Origin: Streptomyces cellulosae
GTDB lineage: Bacteria > Actinomycetota > Actinomycetes > Streptomycetales > Streptomycetaceae
Length of the DNA: 64,000 nucleotides
Assembly: GCF_000721105.1 (NCBI RefSeq)
Contig: NZ_JOEV01000017.1
Span: 124,001-188,000, forward strand
Direction: 5' to 3'
Below, one piece after another: positions 57,073-64,000 of the stretch. The position numbers and the translations under genes were made by a program. Each line of letters starts with the position of its first letter. Position 1 is the first letter of the stretch. Under the pieces are notes generated by a model. That model was not told the DNA's origin. It was given only the letters and a program-made list of their open reading frames with translations, and did no database searches.

Positions 57073-57348
57073 ATGGCCGTCTACAACGTGATCTTCTCGG
57101 AGACTGCGGCGCGCGTGCGCGACAGCCTTCCGGACGACCGCCGTGAGCTGCTCCAGCGTGGCCTCGCCATACTGACCACGGACCCCCGTACCAAGATCTC
57201 GTCGCCCATCTCGGACGACGAGAACACGCGCTCCCTCGCACTGACTCACAGCATGGCCATCGAGTACGTCGTCAGCGACGGGCTGCTGATCGTGCTCGTG
57301 GTCCACCTCGTCGACACGACCCACGTACTGTTCGAGGACGAGGACTGA
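57073..57348 (+). CDS. Small RelE/ParE-fold-like protein
   Basis: 91 residues starting MAVYNVIFSETAARVRDSLP. The pattern (short N-terminal strand, two helices, then three strands AIEYVVSDGLLIVLVVHLVD) resembles RelE/ParE toxins. The basic and His residues typical of active RelE are not evident, and no antitoxin gene is adjacent. AGGGAG lies 7 nt before ATG 57073. Tightly placed between the molybdoenzyme and convergent endonuclease IV. Function unknown. Confidence 0.65.
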   Translation: MAVYNVIFSETAARVRDSLPDDRRELLQRGLAILTTDPRTKISSPISDDENTRSLALTHSMAIEYVVSDGLLIVLVVHLVDTTHVLFEDED

Positions 57349-57357
57349 TCGGCGCCC

Positions 57358-58236
57358 TCAGCTGTCGCGCAGTTTCTTCAAGCGCTCCACGTCCGCCGCG
57401 TGCCCCTCCTTGCCGCCGGGCGTCTCGATCACCAGCGGTACGCCCTCGGTGGCGGGGTGGGTCATCAGCTCGCGGAACGGGTCCTCGCCTATGTGGCCGG
57501 AGCCGATGTTCTCGTGCCGGTCCTTGTGGGCGCCGACCACGTCCTTGGAGTCGTTGGCGTGGATCAGCTTCAGCCGGCCCTCGCCGACCGTGTCCACCAG
57601 CAGATCGAGTGTCTGGTGCATCCCGCTCGGCCCGGTCAGGTCGTGTCCGGCCGCGAAGACGTGGCAGGTGTCCAGGCACACGCCCAGCTTCGGGTGGGAG
57701 TCCAGCGCCTCGAAGTACGGCCCGAAGTCCCACGTCCGCGAGCACAGCGAGGCGCCCTGTCCGGCCGTCGACTCCAGGAGCAGGAACGGGTCGTCGTCGT
57801 GGGTGAGCTCGTCCAGCAGCGGCAGCAGGTACTCCCGGACCTGCCGCAGCGCCACCGACCGGTCCCGGCCGCCGGTCGCGCTGCCGGTGTGCACGACCAC
57901 GCCCAGCGCCCCGATGTCCCGCCCGCGCCGCAGCGAGTGGCGCAGCGACTCCACCGACTTCTCCGCGGTCGCCTCGGTGTGCGAGCCGAAGTTGATCAGG
58001 TACGGGGCATGCACGTACGCCGGGATCGACTCGGCCGCGCACACCGCCCGGAACTGCTCGTCCTGGCGCGGGTTCCCGGGCGGCGTGGCCCAGCCGCGCG
58101 GGTTGGCGACGAAGACCTGCACGGCCTCGGCCTTCAGGTCATGGGCGTACGACAGTCCTACGGAGTGCAGGCCGCCGGCCACGGGGACGTGACCGCCGAC
58201 GGGGTTGCGGGAAGGGCCGGGGTGCTGACTGTTCAC
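57358..58236 (-). CDS. nfo: Deoxyribonuclease IV (AP endonuclease)
   Basis: 292 residues of the Nfo/endonuclease IV TIM-barrel family. Zinc-ligand motifs: YVHAPYLINFGSH, FLLLESTAGQGASL, LGVCLDTCHVFAAGHDL, KLIHANDSKDVVGAHKDRHENIGSGHIG and LVIETPGGKEGH. It incises DNA at abasic sites in base-excision repair. GTG 58236 starts NSQHPGPSRNPVGGH. It is 34 bp downstream of the start-side of the PASTA kinase stop, in the same direction. Confidence 0.95.
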   Translation of the reverse strand: MNSQHPGPSRNPVGGHVPVAGGLHSVGLSYAHDLKAEAVQVFVANPRGWATPPGNPRQDEQFRAVCAAESIPAYVHAPYLINFGSHTEATAEKSVESLRHSLRRGRDIGALGVVVHTGSATGGRDRSVALRQVREYLLPLLDELTHDDDPFLLLESTAGQGASLCSRTWDFGPYFEALDSHPKLGVCLDTCHVFAAGHDLTGPSGMHQTLDLLVDTVGEGRLKLIHANDSKDVVGAHKDRHENIGSGHIGEDPFRELMTHPATEGVPLVIETPGGKEGHAADVERLKKLRDS

Positions 58237-58270
58237 CGGTTCAGGGTGTCATGTGTCCGCGGCCGCCCGG

Positions 58271-60202
58271 TCAGCGGATGGTGATCGTGATCTTCGACCC
58301 CTTGGGTGCGCTCTCCCCGCCCTCGACGGACTGCTCCTTGACGGTGTCCCCGAACAGCCCGAGCAGCCCGCGGTCCTCGTCGACCTCGAACCCGGCGTCC
58401 TCCAGTTCGGCCTTGGCGTCGTCGACGCTGTCGCCGACCACGTCCGGGACCTCGACCATCTCGGGGCCCTTGGACAGCGTCAGGGTCACCGTGTCGCCCT
58501 CGGCCGCGGTGGTGCCGTCCTCAGGGGTCTGCCGGGCGACCGCCCCCTTGTCGACGTCGGCGGAGTTGATCTCCTCGGAGGAGACCCTCACCTTCAGGCC
58601 CGCCTCCTCCAGGTCCGCCGTCGCGTCCTGAACGGACTCGCCCGTGACGTCCGGAACGTCGATTGGGCTGCCCTTGCTGACGACGATCGCGACCGCCGAC
58701 CCCGCCCGCCGCTCGGTGCCGGCCTCCGGGTTCGTGGAGATCACGGAGCCCTTCTCCACCTCGTCGCTGAACTCCCGGGTGACCATGCCCGGCTCCAGCC
58801 CGTCCTGCTTCAGCGCCGTTCTGGCCTTGTCCAGCCGGTAGTCCTGCACGTCGGGCACCTGCACGGTCTCCGGCCCGTCGGAGATGACGAGCTTCACGGA
58901 GTCGTTGTCCCGGATGCGGGCGCCCGGTTCCGGGTCGGTGCTGACGACGGTGCCCCGCTTCACGGTGTCGCTGTACTCGTGCCGGACCTTGCCGACCTCC
59001 AGCCCGGCCGCCTCCAGCCGGTCCCGGGCCTGCGCCTCGGTCTTCTCCAGCACCGGCGGGACCTTGGTGAACTGGCCGGAGTTGATGTACCAGACGCCCG
59101 CGCCGACCCCGAGGACCAGCAGCACGGCGGCGACGAGGGCGTAGACGCGGCCGGGCGGGCGGGTACGACGGGGCGCGGGCAGCGGCGGCCCGGACTCCAG
59201 CCGGCTCGTGCGGTGGACCCCGGGTGCGGGCTCGTCCTCGTTGACCGGCAGCGGTCGCGGCACGGTGAGCGCGCGCGGGAGCACGCTCGTGCGGTTCTCG
59301 GCGTTGTCGTGCGCCACCGAGATCGCCTGCGGCGGCACGGCGTCCAACTCGTCGTCGCTGAGCCGGGAGTGGGCCTCCCGCGCCTGGGCGAGCAGCGCGA
59401 CCGCGTCGTACGGCCGCAGACCGGGGTCGCGGGCGGTCGCGGAGGCGACCAGTTCGTCCAGTTCGTACGCCAGGCCGGGCACCAGCGCCGACGGGGGAGG
59501 GACGTCCTCGTGGAGGTGCTTGTAGAGCACGACCGCAGGGGAGTCGCCGTCATGCGGCTTCTCGCCGGTGAGCATCTCGTGGAGGACGACCCCGCACGCG
59601 TACACGTCGACGCGGGGGTCGGCGGCGCCCGGCTGCTCGATCTGCTCGGGCGCGAGGTACGAGACGGTGCCGAGCACGGCCCCGGTGGTGCTGGTGACGG
59701 TGTCCACGGAGCGCACCAGCCCGAAGTCGGCGACCTTCACCCGGCCGTCGTCCCCTATCAGGACGTTCTCCGGCTTCATGTCCCGGTGCACGAACCCGGC
59801 CCGGTGCGCGGCGCCCAGCGCGGCCAGCACCGGCTCCAGGATGTCGAGCGCGGCCCTCGGCTGCAGTGCCCCGCGGTCGCGCAGCACGTCACGCAGGGTG
59901 CAGCCGGCGATGTACTCCATGGCGAGGTAGACGTACGACCCGTCGGTGCCCTGGTCGAAGACCTGCACCACGTTCGGGTGGGCGAGTCGGGCGACGGACT
60001 TGGCCTCGCGGATGAACCGCTCGACGAAGGTCCCGTCGGCCGCCAGCGCCGGATGCATCACCTTGAGCGCGAGCACCCGGTCCAGGCGCGTGTCCAGGGC
60101 CCGGTAGACCGTGGCCATGCCGCCGACCGCGATCCGCGCGTCGACGCGATAGCGGCCGTCGAGCACCTGCCCGACCAGAGGGTCCTGAAGGGTCGTATCC
60201 AC
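58271..60202 (-). CDS. PASTA-domain Ser/Thr protein kinase
   Basis: 643 residues. Kinase domain (~15-285): G-loop IAVGGMATVY, K47, HRDMKPENVL with catalytic D141, DFGLVR, SYLAPEQ. A Pro-rich juxtamembrane region, one membrane span (~353-373), then four PASTA repeats (~380-643) outside the membrane. PASTA domains bind muropeptides or lipid II, so it should couple cell-wall state to phosphorylation. GTG 60202 (DTTLQDPLV). Position parallels mycobacterial PknL, which lacks PASTA. Same orientation as thiG (152 bp upstream). Confidence 0.95.
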   Translation of the reverse strand: MDTTLQDPLVGQVLDGRYRVDARIAVGGMATVYRALDTRLDRVLALKVMHPALAADGTFVERFIREAKSVARLAHPNVVQVFDQGTDGSYVYLAMEYIAGCTLRDVLRDRGALQPRAALDILEPVLAALGAAHRAGFVHRDMKPENVLIGDDGRVKVADFGLVRSVDTVTSTTGAVLGTVSYLAPEQIEQPGAADPRVDVYACGVVLHEMLTGEKPHDGDSPAVVLYKHLHEDVPPPSALVPGLAYELDELVASATARDPGLRPYDAVALLAQAREAHSRLSDDELDAVPPQAISVAHDNAENRTSVLPRALTVPRPLPVNEDEPAPGVHRTSRLESGPPLPAPRRTRPPGRVYALVAAVLLVLGVGAGVWYINSGQFTKVPPVLEKTEAQARDRLEAAGLEVGKVRHEYSDTVKRGTVVSTDPEPGARIRDNDSVKLVISDGPETVQVPDVQDYRLDKARTALKQDGLEPGMVTREFSDEVEKGSVISTNPEAGTERRAGSAVAIVVSKGSPIDVPDVTGESVQDATADLEEAGLKVRVSSEEINSADVDKGAVARQTPEDGTTAAEGDTVTLTLSKGPEMVEVPDVVGDSVDDAKAELEDAGFEVDEDRGLLGLFGDTVKEQSVEGGESAPKGSKITITIR

Positions 60203-60353
60203 GCAGGTGAGTGTACGAGCCACCGCCGACAGCGCCGCGGGTTCGGTCCTGATCGGGGTGCGACTGAAGCCGACCTGTGACGGACCTCGCACCGAAATCC
60301 GGCTTCTGCCGCACCGGTTTCCGGCTTCTGGAGGGCCTACGTCGAAGGTACGT

Positions 60354-61151
<798 letters not shown>

Positions 61152-61352
61152 TCAGCCTCCTTGGACGGCGGTGAGGACCTCGACACGGTCCCCCTCGGAG
61201 AGGGGCGTCGACGGCCACTGCGCGCGCGGGACGACGGTTTCGTTGAGGGCGGCGGCCACGCCGGAGGGCGCCGGGGCCAGGGACTTCACCAGCGCGTCGA
61301 GTGCCGTACCGGGAGCGACCCGGCGCCGCTCGCCGTTGACCGAGATGTTCAT
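61152..61352 (-). CDS. thiS: Sulfur carrier protein ThiS
   Basis: 66 residues with a ubiquitin-like fold, starting MNISVNGERRRVAPGTALDALV and ending with the required Gly-Gly (TAVQGG), which is converted to a thiocarboxylate. It donates sulfur to ThiG. Overlaps thiO by 4 nt and precedes thiG by 3 nt. Confidence 0.95.
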   Translation of the reverse strand: MNISVNGERRRVAPGTALDALVKSLAPAPSGVAAALNETVVPRAQWPSTPLSEGDRVEVLTAVQGG

Positions 61353-62512
61353 GCGGGCAGCTCCGTGAGGGCGGTGGTGAAGCGCCTGGAGGTGAAGGGG
61401 CGGGCCTCCTCGGGGAGTTCGCCGGTGACGAGGGCGTGCGCCAGGGCGTCGCCGGTGACCGGGGTGAGCAGCACGCCGTTGCGGTAGTGCCCGGTGGCCA
61501 GCAGCAGCCCGTCCAGCGCGGTCGGACCGAGCAGCGGCGCGTTGTCGGGGGAGCCGGGACGCAGCCCGGCCCGGGTCTCCGTGAGCGGCAGCTCGGTGAT
61601 GCCGGGCACCAGTTCGTGGGCGTCGCGCAGCAGCTCGTACACCCCGCCCGCGGTCACCGTGGTGTCCCAGCCGAGCTCCTCACTGGTCGCGCCGACGACG
61701 AGTTCGCCGTTCTCGCGCGGCACCAGGTAGACATGGCTGCCGCGCACCACGGCCCGTACGGTCCGGCTCAGGAAGGGCCCGTACCGCTCGGGCACGGTCA
61801 GCCGCAGCACCTGCCCCTTCACGGGCCGCACGGGCGGCAGGACGTCCTCGGGGACTCCCGCCAGCCTCCCGCTGAGGCTGCCCCCGGCGAGCACCACCTG
61901 CTCGGCGCCCAGCGCGACCCCCTCGCGGGTGACGACCCCGGCCGCCCGTTCCCGTACGACGGACAGCCGCTCCGCCCAGGAGCGGTGGAAGAGCACCCCG
62001 GCCCGCTCGCACGCCGCCAGCAGGGCCTTGGTGAGCCGCCGCGGGTCGATCTGGTGGTCGCCGTCGACCCGGAGCCCCCCGCGCACGCCCGGCGCGAGCA
62101 TCGGTTCCAGGCGTCGGCACTCCCGGCCGGACAGCCACTCGGAGTCCAGCCCCGACTGCCGTTGCAGCGCGTGCAGTTCACGCAGATGGGCGCGGTCGTC
62201 GGCGTCCAGCGCGACAGCGAGGGTGCCGCTGCGGCGGTAACCGAGGTCATGGCCGGTGAGGTCGGTCAGCTCGGCCGCGAAGTCCGGATAGCGGCGGGCC
62301 GACTCCAGGTTCAGGCCGAGCAGGGTCTGCTCGCCGTAGTGCAGTTCCGTGACGGCGGCCAGCATGCCGGCCGCCACCTGCGCGGCCCCACCACCCGGCT
62401 CGGGGTCCACGACGGCGGTGGCGAACCCGCGCTGCACGGCCCGCCAGGCCGTGACCAGGCCGATGATCCCGCCCCCGATGACGAGGACGTCTGACGTACG
62501 TGAGGACGACAT
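61349..62512 (-). CDS. thiO: Glycine oxidase ThiO
   Basis: 387-residue FAD-dependent amine oxidase (DAO family). FAD motif VLVIGGGIIGLVTAWRAV near the N-terminus; C-terminal GLRPGSPDNAPLLGPTALDGLLLATGHYRNGVLLTPVTG. It oxidises glycine to iminoglycine for ThiG; the presence of thiO rather than thiH marks the aerobic route. ATG 62512 follows the TPP riboswitch. Confidence 0.95.
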   Translation of the reverse strand: MSSSRTSDVLVIGGGIIGLVTAWRAVQRGFATAVVDPEPGGGAAQVAAGMLAAVTELHYGEQTLLGLNLESARRYPDFAAELTDLTGHDLGYRRSGTLAVALDADDRAHLRELHALQRQSGLDSEWLSGRECRRLEPMLAPGVRGGLRVDGDHQIDPRRLTKALLAACERAGVLFHRSWAERLSVVRERAAGVVTREGVALGAEQVVLAGGSLSGRLAGVPEDVLPPVRPVKGQVLRLTVPERYGPFLSRTVRAVVRGSHVYLVPRENGELVVGATSEELGWDTTVTAGGVYELLRDAHELVPGITELPLTETRAGLRPGSPDNAPLLGPTALDGLLLATGHYRNGVLLTPVTGDALAHALVTGELPEEARPFTSRRFTTALTELPA

Positions 62513-62521
62513 GGGCGTCCA

Positions 62522-62615
62522 GCCCCTCCCTTCGCCGGCATGACCCGGATCAGGTTCGTACGGTCGGAGGCCGCCAGCCTCCCTCTCAGCCCGGTGCGTC
62601 CGGGCTCCCGCGAGT
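62522..62615 (-). promoter_or_regulatory. TPP riboswitch (thi element)
   Basis: Minus strand: CGGGCTGAGAGGGAGGCTGG in the first half and CCTGATCCGGGTCATGCCGG in the second, the conserved THI-box sequences. Binding of thiamine pyrophosphate should repress thiO-thiS-thiG, probably by hiding the ribosome site (GAAGGGAGGGG) just before ATG 62512. Confidence 0.95.
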
Positions 62616-62629
62616 GCTTTACGTTGGCC

Positions 62630-62658
62630 ACCCTAGCCGGTGTTTCCGCACCTCTGTA
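62630..62658 (-). promoter_or_regulatory. Promoter of the thi operon
   Basis: TAGGGT at 62635-62630 and a TTACAG-like -35 about 18 nt upstream on the minus strand. The -10 lies 15-20 nt before the riboswitch. It overlaps the leader of the divergent gene at 62674. Confidence 0.5.
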
Positions 62659-62673
62659 AGGGAGCCTTTCCTC

Positions 62674-63024
62674 ATGCCCCGCCCGCTGGACGGCCTCGTC
62701 CTCGCCCCCGTCGCCGACCAGGCCCCAGGTCAGGTGGGCACCCGCACCAGGTTCACGTACCACGAGAAGGACGGCGAGATCTGGGCCGAGTACGCGGGCG
62801 GGGACGTCGTACGCGGGCACCTGGTGGGTACCCGGGAGGGCGACCGGCTGGACTTCCGGTACGTACAGCTCAAGCAGGACGGGACGACGTCCTCGGGGCA
62901 CTGCGTGTCGACGGTCGTCGAACTGGCCGACGGTCGCGTCCGGCTGGAGGAGAGCTGGGAGTGGGAGTCGCAGTCCGGCAGCGGGACGAGCGTTGTGGAG
63001 CAGGTCACGGAGCACGACGGCTGA
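62674..63024 (+). CDS. Hypothetical beta-rich protein
   Basis: 116 residues starting PRPLDGLVLAPVADQAPG. The repeated pattern RFTYHEKDGEIWAEYAGGDVVRGHLVGTREGDRLDFRY with GHCVSTVVELADGRVRLEESWEWE is that of a small family sometimes labelled N-acetylglutamate synthase in databases without proof. No catalytic motif is visible. ATG 62674 is 10 nt after GGGAGCC. Divergent from thiO. Confidence 0.75.
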   Translation: MPRPLDGLVLAPVADQAPGQVGTRTRFTYHEKDGEIWAEYAGGDVVRGHLVGTREGDRLDFRYVQLKQDGTTSSGHCVSTVVELADGRVRLEESWEWESQSGSGTSVVEQVTEHDG

Positions 63025-63056
63025 CTGACGCACCGTCAGGTGTCTATGGTGATCAG

Positions 63057-64000
63057 GTGAGCGAGCAGACGCAGCAAGAGGGCGGGGCATCCGGGCGCCG
63101 GGTGGTCGTCGTGGGCGCGGGCATGGCCGGGGTGCAGACCGCGGTCGCCCTGCGGGAACAGGGCTTCACCGGCCCGGTGACCCTGATCGGCGCGGAACCC
63201 CACCAGCCCTACGACCGGCCGCCGCTGTCCAAGGCCGTCCTGCTCGGCAAGGCCGAGGGCTCCGCCTTCGACGTCGACTTCGAGTCTCTCGGCATCGAAC
63301 TGCGGCTGGGGTGCGAGGTGCTCGGCGTGCGCCCCGCCGACCACGAACTGGACACCGAGGCCGGGCCCGTCCCGTACGACGTCCTGGTCCTCGCCACCGG
63401 TGCCGAACCCATCGCGCTGCCGGGCGCGCGAGGCGTCCCCGGTGTGCATCTGCTGCGCACCCTGGACGACGCCGAGCGGCTGCGCCCGGTGCTCGCCCGC
63501 CAGCACGACATCGTGGTCGTCGGCGCGGGCTGGATCGGCGCCGAGTTCGCCACGGCGGCGCGCGAGGCGGGTTGCGCGGTGACGGTCGTCGAGGCCGCGG
63601 ACCGCCCGCTCGCCGGCGCGCTGCCCGCCGAGGTGGCCGCCCCGATGGCCTCCTGGTACGCCGACGCGGGTGTCGTCCTGCGCACCCACGCGCGCGTGGA
63701 GCGGGTCGAACCCGGGGCCGTGCTGCTGCACGACGGCTCGCGGCTGCCCGCCGGGGCGGTGGTCGTCGGCATCGGCGCCCGGCCCGCCACGGACTGGCTG
63801 GCGGGCTCCGGCATCACGCTCGGCACGAACGGCGACGTCGTCGCCGACGGCCGTCTGCGCACGTCCGTACCGGACGTCTACGCGGTCGGCGACTGCGCGT
63901 CCTTCCCCTCGGGAAGGTACGGCGAGCGCCTGCTCGTCCACCACTGGGACAACGCCCTCCAGGGACCGCGCACGGTCGCCGCGAACATCATCGGGGAGGC
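63057..64000 (+). CDS. FAD-dependent pyridine-nucleotide disulfide/ferredoxin reductase (3' end outside window)
   Basis: At least 314 residues, cut by the window end. FAD motif VVVVGAGMAGVQTAVALREQGF, YDRPPLSKAVLLG, second dinucleotide motif IVVVGAGWIGAEFATAAREAG (NADH) and VPDVYAVGDCASF are the rubredoxin/ferredoxin reductase type of group IV. It transfers electrons from NAD(P)H to a ferredoxin or rubredoxin partner not seen here. GTG 63057 (SEQTQQEGG) has no strong ribosome site. 32 bp after the preceding gene. Confidence 0.9.
   Translation, partial: MSEQTQQEGGASGRRVVVVGAGMAGVQTAVALREQGFTGPVTLIGAEPHQPYDRPPLSKAVLLGKAEGSAFDVDFESLGIELRLGCEVLGVRPADHELDTEAGPVPYDVLVLATGAEPIALPGARGVPGVHLLRTLDDAERLRPVLARQHDIVVVGAGWIGAEFATAAREAGCAVTVVEAADRPLAGALPAEVAAPMASWYADAGVVLRTHARVERVEPGAVLLHDGSRLPAGAVVVGIGARPATDWLAGSGITLGTNGDVVADGRLRTSVPDVYAVGDCASFPSGRYGERLLVHHWDNALQGPRTVAANIIGE

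Overview
The window is a contiguous piece of a high-GC actinobacterial chromosome, almost certainly Streptomyces and close to the Streptomyces coelicolor SCO2169-SCO2105 region. Evidence: extreme third-position GC, many GTG and some TTG starts, HrdB-like TAGGGT -10 boxes, a DmdR/DtxR-type iron box, a SAM-IV and a TPP riboswitch, and a Trp-codon leader peptide ([18 protein letters not shown]). Gene order also broadly follows, as remembered, the Mycobacterium tuberculosis Rv2204c-Rv2175c block (erpA, adoK, cta/qcr, trpD, NlpC/P60, pimB', fadD, SRPBCC, ArsA-like ATPase, acyltransferase, DAHP synthase, Ser/Thr kinase). I see no transposase, phage, CRISPR or tRNA gene. Locus-tag orthologies are from memory and were not searched.

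Layout. 0-7.2 kb: envelope-stress module with a DUF3043 membrane protein (cut by the window edge), PspA and its partner PspAA, a histidine kinase/response regulator pair and an HAE1-type RND exporter. 7.2-12.7 kb: secreted PL3 pectate lyase, quinolinate synthase NadA behind dyad-rich control DNA, ErpA, and a long disordered-acidic membrane protein. 13-25 kb: respiratory core. Adenosine kinase and a cysteine desulfurase-TusA fusion precede ctaC-ctaD-ctaF; an L,D-transpeptidase lipoprotein and a receiver-like protein separate these from ctaE-qcrC-qcrA-qcrB, whose qcr genes overlap by 4 nt. 25-30 kb: trpD, a SAM-IV-controlled SufS-like PLP enzyme, a stand-alone Lrp ligand-binding domain with a rhomboid protease, a zinc-ribbon protein and a NYN-domain protein.

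31-49 kb: cell-envelope and lipid genes. Two tandem NlpC/P60 endopeptidases, a metalloprotease lipoprotein, a GT87 mannosyltransferase-like membrane protein, a PimB'-like GT4 enzyme, a Tat-exported cholesterol oxidase, a long-chain acyl-CoA ligase, an SRPBCC protein, an ArsA-like ATPase with a degenerate P-loop, the SCO2127-like protein next to glkA, an esterase and a 1-acylglycerol-3-phosphate acyltransferase. 48.7-55.3 kb: the MacS/MacR two-component system, a 6-phosphofructokinase with pyrophosphate-type signature residues, a fused TrpE-TrpG anthranilate synthase under a Trp leader/attenuator, and class II DAHP synthase. 55.4-64 kb: iron storage (bfd under an iron box, convergent with bfr), a sulfite-oxidase-like molybdoenzyme, a small RelE/ParE-like protein, endonuclease IV, a PASTA Ser/Thr kinase, the thiO-thiS-thiG operon behind a TPP riboswitch, and a truncated FAD-dependent reductase.

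Most of the window is core metabolism. The points most worth testing are: a perfect 10+1+10 palindrome over the ctaE start codon; SAM-IV control of a SufS-like enzyme of unknown substrate; the PPi-like PFK; loss of the P-loop lysine in the ArsA-like ATPase of the lipid cluster; the nested dyads before nadA; and Streptomyces-type intergenic repeats downstream of glkA and upstream of ctaC.
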